Shown here piece after piece: positions 14,380 through 26,860 of a DNA stretch of 64,000 bases. The stretch's first letter is position 1, and each line of letters begins with the position of its first letter. The position numbers and the translations under genes are program-made. The DNA comes from Plenodomus lindquistii (taxonomy: Eukaryota > Ascomycota > Dothideomycetes > Pleosporales > Leptosphaeriaceae): contig JANUWI010000022.1 in the NCBI GenBank assembly GCA_025504975.1, positions 186,001-250,000 on the forward strand, in the 5' to 3' direction. Under the pieces are notes generated by a model. That model was given only the letters and a program-made list of their open reading frames with translations. It was not told the DNA's origin and searched no databases.

Positions 14380-14740
14380 CTAAGTTTTAATATATTTTTA
14401 GAATACTAAATTAACTATATTATAATTTAGAGATAGTTTATACTTTTAAATTATAAGTAACGCCTCCTTTACTAATAATATATAAAATAGGAAAAGTTTA
14501 TAAAACTATATAATTAAGCTATATAATAGGCTTATTACCTAGAAAGTAAATAAATAGAATATAGTAACTACGTTAATTACTAAAGCTAAACTCTTTACTC
14601 TATTCTAAGTTACTAAAAAAGCTCTTTTTATTTTAAAGCTTTTTTAGAAGCTTTATGTTAAAATTAAGCTAGAACCTATTATTATTAAATGTAATAATTA
14701 ATAGACTATCTAACTACTTACTATAGAGGTTTTAAAGCTC
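14380..14740 (+). pseudogene. Copia IV RNase H remnant
   Basis: Ancestral RNase H that degrades the RNA template. A NASFTNN block (family DASFADD) lies near 14460. The V-x-x-N-K-Q-N-x-V-T-T block (family KQ-x-TVTTS) is near 14545-14580, followed by I-T-K-A-K-L (family TEAEL). The segment I-I-I-K-C-N-N-Q-x-T-I (family CDNQ) is near 14680-14710. Acidic residues are replaced by Asn or Lys, consistent with G-to-A changes. It is the last domain before the 3' LTR. Confidence 0.8.
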
Positions 14741-15042
14741 TAAACTAAACTCTAATATATTAATATCTATAACTACTAGCTATAGTAGAAAGTATAATAA
14801 TAATAGATAAATGTATAGTATATATAGTTATTAGAAATAATTATAGACAGCTTTATAAAGGCCCTGCTACAAGGATTCTAGAGAAGGTTCCTCTATTAAC
14901 TTAGACTTTTTAAAGCTAAAACACTTTTAACGCTAATAAATAAAACTCTAATTAAAAAAATCTAATAGTAACTAGACTACCTTTTAATAACTTTTTAGAA
15001 AAAAGGTTTTAGCTAGTAATAGCTTTTAGGCTAAAAAAAGTG

Positions 15043-15229
15043 TATTAGATTAATAGAGTTATTCTAGAGCTAGTAAATAAGTAGGGCATAGAGTACGCTA
15101 GCGCACTCTATAGCTAACGTAATAAAACTAGCTTTCTAAGCAACGCTTAGAGAAAATATAATTAATAATTTTAACTTTTATTAAATTTATTAATATTTAT
15201 ACACTTTTAATAGTACTATATATTTAATA
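15043..15229 (+). repeat. Copia IV 3' LTR
   Basis: Direct repeat of 10041-10227. Its TG start has become TA (tattagatt), a RIP change. It is followed directly by the target duplication attag at 15230-15234. Confidence 0.85.
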
Positions 15230-15234
15230 ATTAG

Positions 15235-16849
15235 ATATAAATATAGTAACACGTTATATATAGTTAGTAATATTCTTTTTTAAAATAGATTAGTTACTAG
15301 CGTAGATATATACATTGTAATTAACTACTTAATTATTTACTTTAAAAATATTTCTTTTTTTAATAGGTAATAATACTATAATAGAAAATTACTAATTACT
15401 AAAAGTCTTTATAGCTATTCTAGACTTTAAATAAAAAAAAAAGCTAGTCTATTCTATTTAATCTTCTAATAATCTAAAGATCTATTAGTCTCTATAAACT
15501 ATTTAGAATAGATATATCTATCTATCTACTATATTACTAATACATGTAGAGTATAAAAGTTACTAGCTTAAGTTTATATTATTATTAGTAGTTTTCTAGT
15601 CTAGTTTACTATAAATTCTATTTTTATATAGATTTTACTTTTTTAGATTACTTTATATTAGTTATTTAATTATAGTATCTATTATAGTATCTACTCTAGT
15701 AATCTTTAGTTATATTAGTTATAATAATACTTTTAAAAAGCTATTTTAATACTACTTTAGGCGCTAATATAGTATTTTATATATAATAAACTTATATAAA
15801 TAAATATACTTTTAATTAAACTATTAAGTAATATAACTATAGAATAAAAAAGTTAGAAATATAAAAAATATTAATTAAATAGATACTAATATATAGTAGA
15901 TAGGACTATAACACGTTTAATAAAATACTAGTATATAAAAAAGAAATTAGCCTACTTTTTTATAGTAATAAAAGCCTCTACTAAAGCTTTATTTTAAATA
16001 GCTATAGCTGTAGGTCTATATAAAGTTATAAATCTATTTAAAAAAAACCTAATATTAAAGTCTATTTAAAGTAGCTTTTAGTCTATATTAATAAAAAATT
16101 AATAAAAAAAGTTTACCTATAGCTAATATTATAATATTAATAGAAAGATATTAAAAAAAACTATAAGTTAGCTCTCTTTTACAATCTAGGTATCTCTAAA
16201 GCTTAGAAATCTAAATAGAGTTAAAAAATGCAATATCTACCTTTTTAAATACTTTTCTAGGTATTAGTAATAGCTACTCTCTACTACTAGATAATAAAAA
16301 AGCTATAATTAACTAACTTACTTATAGTTACTATATTATAAAAACTAAAGTACTACCTACTACTTTTCTAGACGCTTTAAGTAGTATAAATATAAACTAG
16401 CTTTTTTTTTAAACTACGTATTAGATTACATAGAGTAATATACTAAGTTATAGAATTAGTAAAACTTTAGATTAGAAAGCTTATTTAATAACATTATTAT
16501 AAATAGTTAAAAACTAGTCTAAAATATACTTATAGTTTATAGTATTATTAGATTCTATTTTTATATAGATCTATAGTATTTATTTTCTAGATTATAATCT
16601 CTATAGTATTAAACGCTGTTAGTATACAGCTAAATTAAGTGCTCTATAGATAGAAATAGAAAAAAATATACATTATATTATAGGTAGGTATAACTTTCTA
16701 ATAGTACTTTATAATTTTAACTTAGTAGTTATATAGTAGTATAAGTAGGTATAACTAATAGTTACTATAAAATTCTAGTATTATATAAAAATAATATATC
16801 TATTATTTTAATATAGCTTTACTAAATTAGAAGTCTTATTAATATAAAT
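15235..16849. other. RIP-degraded intergenic DNA, nothing recognised
   Basis: Right flank of copia IV, originally continuous with the sequence ending at 10035. AT-rich and CpA/TpG-poor. I see no LTR, TIR, gene or RNA. It passes gradually into the less mutated island that begins near 16850. Confidence 0.55.
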
Positions 16850-19800
16850 GTTATAAATAGTTAATTAACTAGCCTAATTAGGTAACCTAGCACTAGCAAG
16901 CAGCTATATTATAGTGTAACTAGATGCAGGCCCTAGCATAGCTTACGCAGCTTTTAATAAAAGAGTATAGTAAAGTAATAGCTTTTTATTACCTTATACC
17001 CTGCTTTATTAACAAAACCGCGCATATTTAATATAAAGCTTTTAAACTTTAACCTAAGCGTAGAAGCCTGTAGCGTTAAATATACTAAGTTATTATAGAG
17101 ACTTGTAGCCTACTAGATTGTCTATTAGCTACTAGTAATTGTATAGAAAGAGTATAACCTAGCACTACGTCTACGCTAAATAGTGCTAGACTAGATAATT
17201 AATAAAAAATAGAACTACTTCTATTTTAGAAGAATAAAGTAGAGGTTATAGAGAAACACTATTAACGTTAAGGTATTAATTAAACAATTTGCAGCTTTAA
17301 CGCTAGACAAGTATAAAAATTCTTTAGTACTACGTAGAGCAATGTAGGCAATCTATATATACTAGCATTCTTTTTTATCTAATTAAGCACCTAATAAAAA
17401 CTATGCTAATAGCTATACTTATATCTATAACTAAAGTATTATTTATTTAAAGTCTTGCAGCGCTTCTAGTATATATTCTATTTTCTCCTTTACATAGCTA
17501 TTCTATATCTGTGTAGAGATAGTTTATATAGCTAACTATTAGGCATAGCTAGAGACAAAGGCAGGAGAACTATCTAGAATATACTATATTACTAGAGATA
17601 AAGGCTACTACTTAGAATAACATACGCTACTTAACATGCAATACGCTTCTTTTAGTAAAAGATCTAAAGTACACTTATAGAACTAGAGAAAGAGAGAATC
17701 TATAATCTTTAAACACATAGAATAACTAATATAAAGGCATGTCGCTTGATTATAGTAATACTAGAAAAAAAAGAAAAGTAAAGAGTATAAAAGTAGTAAA
17801 ATCTTTTACGCTAAGTATACTTGCTAACTACCTATTAGAGTACTATACTATACTAATACATACGCTAGATTAAAGTTGCTTTTACGCCTATTAACTATTA
17901 AGCTTTATACTAAAGTATTATAGTACTTATAATTAATATAATAATTGTTAATTACTTTTATTCTTTTAGTAGCGTTATTAAACCTTATACTCTAATATTA
18001 ACAGGTCTAGATAGGTATAACGCTACATAGCTTCTAGATCTACCTCGCTATACTTAAAAATGTACGTTAGATTATCTATTAAAAAGCTTACCTACGCGTT
18101 ACTCTATATAAAATTGTTTAAAACTACTATAGACTCTGCGTTTAGGCCTTTATATATTAGTAAGAATATACTAGATAGTACACTATACTTACTAGGTGTA
18201 CATAGTAGGTAGCGCAGCTTATTTTCTATAAACCTGCCTATTTTATAGTAAAAGATAAGGTCTAAAGCTGTAGTAGAGTAGCTATTAACTATTAAGTTAT
18301 CTATTATACTTATTAAAGCGTTTTTAAATAGGCCTAAAGTTATATTATTCTAGAGCGTAAAACTAGATATACTATCTAGCCTGTGTATTACAATACTAAT
18401 AAATAGATATATAGCTATAAAATAGTTATTAGATATAGCTATTGTATTAGCTATATTTATAGCTATATATATAGACGTGTTTAGAATTATATTTCTCTAG
18501 CTACTTACGTTTATATAGACGTATAGCTATATTATAATATTAACTAGAGGCTCTATAGTACTAGCCGCTATAGCTTAGCAAATATAAAGTCCTATAGCTA
18601 TATTATAGTAGTTTAAAACTATATTGCTATTTCTAGCTGCTATAATATCTACTATATTACTAATAAAGCCTATAGATAAAGCTAGGTTAGCACTACGTAA
18701 GGCCTTAAAGGTAACTAATATAGTTAAAAACATTAAATTAGTAAGCTCTAAGCTAGAATCCCCTAGAGAGCTACTAAAGACTGTGTTCTATTCTAATAAA
18801 AAGAAAGTATCTAATAATACTATCTTTATATTAATATCTAGCTTCTAATTAACACATAGATTATATATAGGTCCTAGTAAAAGCAGTAACGATAGCTATA
18901 TAGAAAAGGGCTTAAATAAGCTATAACTATTCTCTATTAGGCCTAGCAGTAGATGCTTATATAGAGATAACATTATCTATTTAGGTAGTTAGTAGTATCT
19001 TTATATATATGTACTCGCTTTAATAAACTATATCTACTCTAGCTAGCAGCAGCGCTTTAACCTCTTTTTTCTTTACTACCTATTTAGCTTTCTTAGTTCT
19101 TTGCTCTAGAGTTTTCTTAGCCGCTTTATTTCTAGTTAAGGTTTTATATTTAGACTGTAGTTTATCTAGCAATTACAGACGCGTAGCGTAGCAGTTATAA
19201 ATTGCTTTTATAGCTATCTATAAGCTAGAGTTAAGCTTTTACACAGCGCGTTTAATAATAAAAAGTAAAGTTTTATTATCTACGTTAAAGCCTGCTATAG
19301 TTTTTATACTTTCTATTTAGGCAGCACTATAATTAGTATTAAAGCAGCTTTAGATATAGAGTAGACTTCTATAATAGAATATATATATATTTATAGATCT
19401 AGCTTACTATTAATTAATTCTTTACTGTGCGTTTATAGTCTAAGCTGTGTCTATATAGTAATAGTAAAGTACTTTACTTAGTGCTAGCAGTTATAATAAA
19501 TAGGTATTCTAGCTTACTTAAATAATTCCTTTTACGTAGCTAATAGAAGTCTAAAGTAAATAGCTAGCTAGTAGGCAGCTTAACATCTGCCTGCTATCTC
19601 TAACTAGCACGTAACTAGGGCTAATATTAGTAGAGATAAGCGTCTATAATAACGCACTAGATATAGTCTAGCTATTATTAGACTATATAATACTAGGTAG
19701 AGCACTATAGCTGCGATAGTACTATAAAAAAGCCTCTACTTCTATAGAGAAGAGACTGCTAAACGTATAACTTCTAGATCTATAAAGTAACTATAGAAGT

Positions 19801-21540
19801 AATAGATTAAAAGATAGACACCTAATTTATAGCTTTCTAGTAACAGTTTTACTTAGTTTCTAAGCCTCTACCTCCTATAGCAAGCGGATTAAAGTATAGG
19901 TATACGCCCTATAAATAAAAAGGCCTAGTCTAATTAGATAGCTGTGTTTTAACAACAGCTATAGAAGCGCAAGTTAAACTAAGCTAATCCTCTATATATC
20001 CTAGATACTCTAGTTCTATTGCTCTAGTAGGCTAATTCTCTAATAATTAATTGTAGTATTACGTGTAAAGGGTACTATTAGGCGCAGCTGTAATAGTAAA
20101 ACTATAAAAGTAATTCTAGGCTTTACTTTTTTCTCTCTGCAGGCTCTATAGTAGTATATATAATATCTATTACGCCTTTTTCTAGCCCCTAATAGCTAGG
20201 TAAGTTAATTTTTATTTCTATTTCTATTTTTAAAGTCTAAGTAAATAAGCCCTATAGTAATAGCCTACCTACGCTTAAGCTAGCCTGCGCTGCATGCTTA
20301 GAACTAAACACTTTTAATAATATCTATACTACTAAACTATAAACACTACGCTATAGCTGTATAAATAGAGTTAGATATTATTATTACTAGTTATCTACTA
20401 TAAACTACTATAAAATAACTAGAAAATACTTTGCCTCTATCTAATTATAAAGCAATAGTAGCAGTATAGCAGTGTTCTATAAAGGCTTTACAGCGCTTAA
20501 TAAACCTAGAGCACTACTAGTAGATTAGCCCTGCGTTTTTTTTCTATAAACTTTATATACTAGTTAAGCGTAAAGCAGTTTATAGATGTACTATAGGTCT
20601 ATTAAAGCTAAAAGCGCTATTATATAGCGTAGTTATAGAATTAAAATTTATATATAATGCTTTATACATGTATACAAGCCTGCTAGGCCTTTATTCTCTC
20701 TAGTATTAATTAGTTATGTTATAAACTCTACCTTTACGCTATATACTATAACTCTATTAGAACTATAAATATAGGCGCGAACTTTACGTATAATAGTTTA
20801 CTATAATTCTAAATTTCTATAATAGTAATAGAGACTACACGCTACGTTTAATATTATTATAAGTAGTATACGCTAGGCGTTGCCTATTATTATAGCTATT
20901 TTAAACTAGTAATATAAGCCTCTTTAGCTAGTTTAACCTTTAACTATAAGCAAGCTGTAACTATTATAAATAGTCTTTAGCACTACTAGAGCCCTAGTCT
21001 GCTAGTCTGTACTATACAGCGTATAGTAGACTATATTATTAAAGTAAAGCGTGCTTATCCTTTTTTTAATTAAATATAGTTTTTTTACTTTACTCTATTA
21101 CTGTATTATAATAGTTCGCATGTCCTTCTAGTATAAAGTTTAAAAAAGTGTATAGTACTCTAGTATACTATAGTTATATAGTATCTAAATCTAGCTTAAT
21201 TTTTTATACGTAGCTTTAGATACACGTAGAAGGTAAATGTAAAGATAAAAAAAATAGTATAAATAAAACTCTACCTTTCTAGCTATACTTTAATATTTAA
21301 TACCTATAATATTATTTCCTTTTTTAGTTAGAGTACACGCTAGAATAGCTAGCTATATCTAGTATACAGCAAGCGTATAGAACAAGCTGCTCTAGGCTTA
21401 CTTTAATATTAAATCTCTATATAACTTTAAAATTACTATGTTAGCAGAGTATAACTATACTAGATATATTAAAATAATAATAATTCTAGTAAATACAGTA
21501 TAGCCCTAAATATATATAACATGTAATACATAATTAGTTT
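16850..21540. other. RIP-poor island of unknown origin
   Basis: About 4.7 kb in which CpA, TpG and GC-rich words (for example gatgcaggccc near 16925, ccgcgcat near 17030, tgcaggctc near 20145) are clearly more common than in the flanks. The longest ATG-started frame is 74 codons at 18624-18848 on the plus strand. The opposite strand is also fairly open there and reads hydrophobic. No domain could be named with confidence on either strand. It could be a younger insertion, a low-copy sequence that partly escaped RIP, or an old host locus in decay. I found no terminal repeats at either edge, so the limits mark the change in composition, not an element. Confidence 0.55.
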
Positions 21541-22243
21541 ACTATATAATAAGTATTAGAAATAGAGATAGTTTTTAAGTATAAGCTATTTCTATCTAGC
21601 GCAGTAGGCTCCTAGCATCTACGTTAGTCTAGATAACTAAAGCTATAAAAATAGGTATATAGTTATTTTTAAAGCCTATATATAGCTATTTAGTAGCTAT
21701 ATCTATAATAAACTATAGCGTTTCTTTTATATAACGCGCTAAAGTTCTATAAACTACTTTTTACTATATCTAAAATATAAAAGTATTTTACTATTACTAT
21801 TACTACTATACTAGCTACTTCTCTAGTTACTATTATAGCTATAACGTTGCAGATTATATATATAGATAGAAGTATAAATACTAGTCTATTAACTCTAGAG
21901 GTAAAATAGGTCTAATTATATAGAGTAGAATAATAGTAAAATTAAAATATATATTCTAAAAGTAGTTTAATTTTACTAGCTTTATATTAAACTAGCTTTT
22001 ACTATTTCTATTAACTTTACTACAGTATAATATTCTATAAAATATCTAGAGTAGAGCTAATAATATTCTAAACGTTACTACTACTAAAGTCTTTAATATA
22101 GCTAGTTAGGTATAAAGCGTAATAAGTTTAGTAAAAACTACTTTTCTATACTTTAATAACTATATACTTTAGAACTACTCTATTAGTATATTTTAGTTCT
22201 ATATTAGTTACATCTATATACTATATCTATTATATAGTAATTT
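21541..22243. other. RIP-degraded DNA left of chromovirus I
   Basis: AT-rich with heavy CpA/TpG loss again. Nothing recognised. The last five bases (22244-22248, acttt) are the left target duplication of element I. Confidence 0.5.
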
Positions 22244-22248
22244 ACTTT

Positions 22249-22424
22249 TATAATAGGTAGAGCCTAGTCTAGAGCTTTAGTAGTAAAGCTTTAGAGCTAC
22301 GTTAAAAGTAGCTAGAGTATTCTATATAAACTTCTATAAAATTCCTTTTTTCTATATAAAACTATAAAGTAGTTAATTTATTTTAATTTATTTAGTATTT
22401 ACTTTTTAGAATCTACCTACTTTA
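22249..22424 (+). repeat. Chromovirus I 5' LTR
   Basis: 176 bp, starting TATAATAGG (ancestrally TGTAATAGG, as kept in the 5' LTR of element II) and ending CTACTTTA (ancestrally ending in CA). It contains the small inverted repeat agcttta-gtag-taaagct near 22280. It diverges from the 3' LTR exactly after 22424. Confidence 0.92.
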
Positions 22425-22549
22425 TTTAAATTAACTTACTTTTAACTAACCTATTACTCTATTAGTTTTCTAGATAGAAAAAAATAGGCTACTTTTACTC
22501 TAGACTTTTTAGTATTAGTTTATAACTAGCTAGTAATTTAATAATAAAT

Positions 22550-24050
22550 AAAAAAATATTTAGTACTAAATACCTAGGCTATATAGCCTATTAAAAAGTA
22601 ATAGTAAATAAATATTTAGTACTAGGCGCTATAAATAAAGTATATAGCTATTTTTAAAAAAAAATTTAGTAGAAAACATATTTAGTACTAGCTACTACTA
22701 TACTTACTACTATTATATATAGATAATAAATAGGCCTAATAGTATAATAGCTCTAGTATTTTATACTAATAGTATAAAAGCTATAAGTAAAATAGATAAA
22801 AAAATTAAAGTAGTATTAGTAAAAGAAATACATAAAAAAAAGCTAGTAGAAAATAAACTTTTTACTAAAATAAAACTAATTAAATAGTTTATTAAAATTA
22901 AAGTCTAATAGAAAATAATATAAATAGAACCTAGCTCTACTATTTATTAAAAAATAAAAGCTCTATAGTAGTTTTCTATTAATAATATTAACTATAAACT
23001 AGAAGCTTTTATAGCTATAATCTCTTATTAATTACTAATAGCTTAAATAGGTTTTTTTAATAAAAAACTTTCTAGATACTATAATAAATCCTATACTTTA
23101 GTAGTAATTTTTACTTTTTTTTTAAAAAATACTAGTTTAGTATACTAGAAAATCTCTAATCTAGCTATATTTAGTAGTAATTATAAAAACTATAGGCGCT
23201 AAAAGATATAAATATAGTATAAAATCTAAATAAATTATACTAGAGTTAAAAAAAACGTTTTAGAATATATATTTAACTATTTAAAAAATAATATAGCCTC
23301 TATTAGTATTTTCTAGATAGAGCGTAGAGACTAGTTCTATAAACGCTTTTAGAAGTTTCTAGACTAGCAGTTTTTTAATAAAATACTAGATAAAAAGGCT
23401 ATAAATAAACTTTTTACTTTTAAATAAAAAAAAATTTTTTTTAGTAAGTTAACGTAGAGTTTATACGCCTAGTATTTAATATAGGTAAAAAGAATAATTA
23501 CCTAATTTTAAAGAACTACTATATAAATACTATTAATATAGACTTAGCTAATTAAATAGTATTAATAGAAATACCTAGAGAGTAAATAGTATAGTAATTA
23601 ATAAAAAAAGTAAAGTATATTAAAAAAAACCTTTACTATAGTAAACTCTATACCTGCTTTTACTATAGTAACTATTAGAAAAACTAAAAAAATCTAATAG
23701 ATATTAACTCCTCTGCTACTAGTTATAGTACTTACCTTTCTAAAACTAAAAAAGTTTTATAAATTACTCTAAATAAATAAATAAAGTATTATAAAAATAA
23801 TCTATACCTATACTATAAAAAAACTAACTATATATAATATATTTATAAATTTACTCTAGCTAAGCGCTCTACCTACGCGTTTCTAGTAGATATTTAGAAA
23901 AAAAAATTAAAAAAAACTAATAACTCTAGTAAATTAGAAAACTAGAATTTTCTAGAATAAATCTCTTTTAAAAAGGAAGTAGTAGGTTTAAATTATAATA
24001 GTTTAAAACTTTTTAGTAAAAGTAGCTAGATAGTAACCTAATTATAGTAT
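22550..24050 (+). pseudogene. Chromovirus I leader and gag remnant
   Basis: Position between the 5' LTR and the protease marks this as ancestral gag, the structural protein of the virus-like particle. I cannot name a zinc knuckle with confidence. The leader/early gag holds three spaced copies of tatttagtacta at 22557, 22613 and 22679, with the same spacing in element II (40804, 40860, 40926). The plus strand is rich in Lys/Glu-type codons and TAG/TAA stops. Limits are approximate and the call rests on position and on alignment with element II. Confidence 0.5.
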
Positions 24051-24079
24051 AAATTTTAATTAATAAAGTTATTTTTATA

Positions 24080-25195
24080 TTAGCTATACTAGATACTAGG
24101 TACCTAACTTTTACCTTTATAAATAAAAACTTTATTTAAAAAAACTATCTAGAGTAAATAGAGGTTCTCTACTGCCTAGTTATAAAAATAAGTAAAAAAA
24201 AAATATTAGTATTAATAGCTACTAGGTATTTAATAAATTTAAAAAAATATAAAAAAAAATATAGGCTTATATACTAGAGGAAAATTAAAAGTATAATTTA
24301 ATTTTAGGCCGCCTATAAATAAAGAAAAACTAAATGTCTATTATTTTATAAAAAAAATTATTTTTTATAAAATTAAATAGTACCTATATTTAGAGTAGAG
24401 AAAGTAAAGCTTTAGCTTTAGATATTATAAAGGTTAATAGTAAAACCTACTAGGCGTAGTACTAGAGGTTTAAAAAAATAAAAAATAGTAAACTCTAGTT
24501 ATTTATAGTTTTAATAGTAAATATTTAGAAAGCTTTAGTAAAAAAAATAGAACTAGTAAATATATAAGTACTTTTTCTAAACTACTTTAAAAACTTATAT
24601 AATATATTTTTAAAAAAAAAAGGTAGATAAATTAGTACTATACTATAAAGCAGCTATAGATTATACTATACTTTTTATTAAAGTAAAAAAAAAAAGCTAG
24701 AAGTTCTATAAAAACCTTTTTATAGTATATTATAAAAAAAGTTACTAGTTCTATATAAAAAGCTTACTTTACTACTAGACTATAAATTTATCTATATTAG
24801 CTATTTAAATACTTTAGCTTTAGTATTATTTATAAAAAAGTCTAAAAAAAAACTAAAGTTCTGCGTAGACTATAGAGCCTTTAATACTATTTTAAAGAAA
24901 AATTACTACCTATTTTTACTAATTTAGAAGACTCTATTATAAATAGAATAAACTAAGTAGTTTACTAAGCTAGATATAGTTTAAACTTTCTATAAAATCT
25001 AGATTACTAAAAAAAATAAGTAGAAAATAGTATTTAAAACCTAGTTTAGATTTTATAAATAGATAGTCTACCTATTTAGCCTAGCTAATACTCTAAGTAC
25101 TTTCTAGAGGTATATTAATTAGATGCTCTATAAGTACCTAGATATTAATACCTCTACCTATATAGATAATATATTTATTTATACTAGTAGAAATA
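24080..25195 (+). pseudogene. Chromovirus I protease and reverse transcriptase remnant
   Basis: The aspartic protease active site reads A-I-L-D-T-R near 24090-24110 (family LxDTG; Gly to Arg). RT follows at about 24800-25195: F-C-V-D-Y-R-A-F-N near 24860-24885, F-T-K-L-D-I-V near 24960-24980, Q-x-x-Y-I-N near 25110-25125, and the catalytic box Y-I-D-N-I-F-I-Y at 25159-25182, where the second Asp is now Asn. The frame stops abruptly after the TSR that follows this box, because the next 203 bp present in element II (43432-43680 region) are missing. Stops at Gln/Trp codons are dense. Confidence 0.88.
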
Positions 25196-25760
25196 AAGTA
25201 AAGCTTTTTAGAGTTTATAAACTTCTACTAAAATTTTATCTAGAACTACTCTATAATTACTGCGCTACTAATAAACCTAACTAGTAAAAATATTCTATTC
25301 TTCTAGAAAAAAAAGTAGTAAAAAGCTTTTTTTAAGTTTAAAAAGGCTTTTACTATAGAGTCTACTCTAGCTTATTTTAATCTAGACCTAGAAATGTTCT
25401 TTAAAACTAATACTTTTAGTTAGGTATTAAAAAAAATTTTTATATAGTAAAAAAAAAATAGGCAGCTTTATATTATAGCTTACTTTTTAGCTAAGTATAC
25501 TCTAGTAGAGTATAACTATAATATTTATAATAAAAAACTTCTAGCTATAATAAAGTATTTTAAATAGTAAAATAAAAAATTATATATAGTAAAGTCATTT
25601 ACTATATATACTAATTATAAAAATCTAAAGTACTTTATAACTATATAATTACTCTAGAAGTAGTATATCTACTAGTCTAAACTATTTAGTATTTTTAACT
25701 TTACATTTTTCTACTACCTAAAGAGTCTAAATTAAAGAGCTAATACTTTTTTTAAAAAAA
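25196..25760 (+). pseudogene. Chromovirus I RNase H remnant, 5' part deleted
   Basis: The sequence resumes with an RVYKLLLKFY stretch, equivalent to the FLGFxNFYRRFI block that opens the RT-RNase H connection in the family. The RNase H core follows: STLAYFNPDLEMFFKTNTF near 25360-25420 (family DxE...ETDAS; Asp now Asn), AYFLAKYTLVEYNYNIYNKKLLAII near 25480-25550 (family HDKELLAI), and YTNYKNLKYF near 25605-25635 (family TDHKNLEYF). Compared with element II, the RT thumb and most of the connection domain are gone, so the element was dead before or independently of RIP. Confidence 0.85.
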
Positions 25761-26149
25761 AAAGGATACTCTATAGTATACTAAAAATAATAGACTAGTA
25801 GCCTATAACTTCTAGTTATTTAAACTAGTAGAAACTTCTAGTTATAGAAAAAAAAAGGCTATTAAAGGTCTAGTAGTTTAAATAATACTAGCTAAAATCT
25901 TTAGAGAAAAAAAAGTAATAGTACTTACGCTAGCAGAACTACTTCTACTAGAGAATCTATAAAAAAAAGCACTTATAAGTAATAATACTTACTAGATAGC
26001 TTTTATAGTAATATAGATAAAATAGTATAAATTCTTTTCTAAGCTCTAGTTTAAAGTATTAATATCTAAATATAAAAAATAGAAAAGTATACTATAGTTC
26101 TAGAAAAAAAAATAGGTACTAAAGTTTCTCTAGCTATAAACCTATTTAA

Positions 26150-26860
26150 TTTTTAAAGTTTATAATAGTATAACTACTAAATATTTTAGTAAAAAAAATA
26201 GCTATAAATTACTACTCTAGAATTTTTTTTAACTAGGTATATTTTTAGATATTTATTACTATATTAAAAACTATAATATTTATAGTTATACTAAACTATT
26301 ATAGTATTTAAAGTAGAAACTACTTAAGCTTTTACTAATTCTAAAAAGAATTTAGAAAAAGCTTTTTATAGACTTTATTATAGACTTTTTTAAAAGTAAA
26401 AGTTATACTAACTTTATAGTAGTTACTAATTATTTATATAAAAATATTATATTTATTCTATTAGTAAACTTTACTATAGAATTAGTAGTATAGAAGTTTA
26501 TTAAATATATAGTTTTTTACTACTAGCTTCTAGATATTATAGTTATAGACAGAGGCACGTAGTTTATAGAGAACTTTTAGACTAAAATATATAAATTATT
26601 ATAAATTAACTACTAACTCTCTACTATTTTCTACTCTAAAACTAATAAAACTATAGAAAGAATAAATAGTACTATAGAAGCCTATCTAAAAGCTTTTATT
26701 AACTAGGCTTAAAATAACTAGGCTTCCTTTTATTCTATAGTATAAATCATATTTAAAAAAAAACTAGCTAGTTCTATCTAAGTTAGTTTTTTTTTTCTCT
26801 AGTATAAGTATAAAATAGATTCTATATAGCTATTTATTTAGTTAGAAAATTTCTACTAAT
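26150..26860 (+). pseudogene. Chromovirus I integrase remnant
   Basis: Ancestral Ty3/gypsy integrase. The catalytic core reads FIIDF near 26370-26390 (first Asp kept), then VTNYLYKNI (family VTDRLSK) near 26420-26445, VIDRGTQFIENF near 26540-26570 (second catalytic Asp kept) and T-N-K-T-I-E-R-I-N-S-T near 26640-26670 (family TDGATERMNST; catalytic Glu apparently kept). A KLASS-x-x-V-S-FFFLQY-x-Y block closes the core near 26760-26810. It lies just upstream of the chromodomain. Many in-frame stops. Confidence 0.85.

Larger units (their letters stand above)
10041..15229 (+). mobile_element. Element IV: Ty1/copia LTR retrotransposon, full length, RIP-inactivated
   Basis: A 5189-bp element with two 187-bp LTRs and a perfect 5-bp target duplication, attag, at 10036-10040 and 15230-15234. 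Domain remnants run gag with zinc knuckle, integrase, reverse transcriptase, RNase H, which is the copia order (integrase before RT). A short purine tract ctaaaaaaagtg precedes the 3' LTR. The LTRs differ only by scattered changes, nearly all transitions, so RIP acted after insertion. It sits in unclassified repeat DNA (5519-10035 and 15235 onward). Confidence 0.9.

Noticed and set aside
18624..18848. 74-codon ATG-started frame on the plus strand as a real gene
   Set aside because: It has no recognisable domain, no upstream signals and no family support. It lies where RIP is weaker, so stops are fewer by chance, and the opposite strand is about equally open. I describe it within the RIP-poor island instead.
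18300..18850. Minus-strand reading that loosely resembles the TM4-TM5 region of a major facilitator transporter
   Set aside because: A hydrophobic stretch with a TIEPLV-like segment is suggestive, but the aromatic residues expected next are absent and the sequence on both sides does not follow the family. AT-rich DNA readily yields hydrophobic readings. A translated search would decide.
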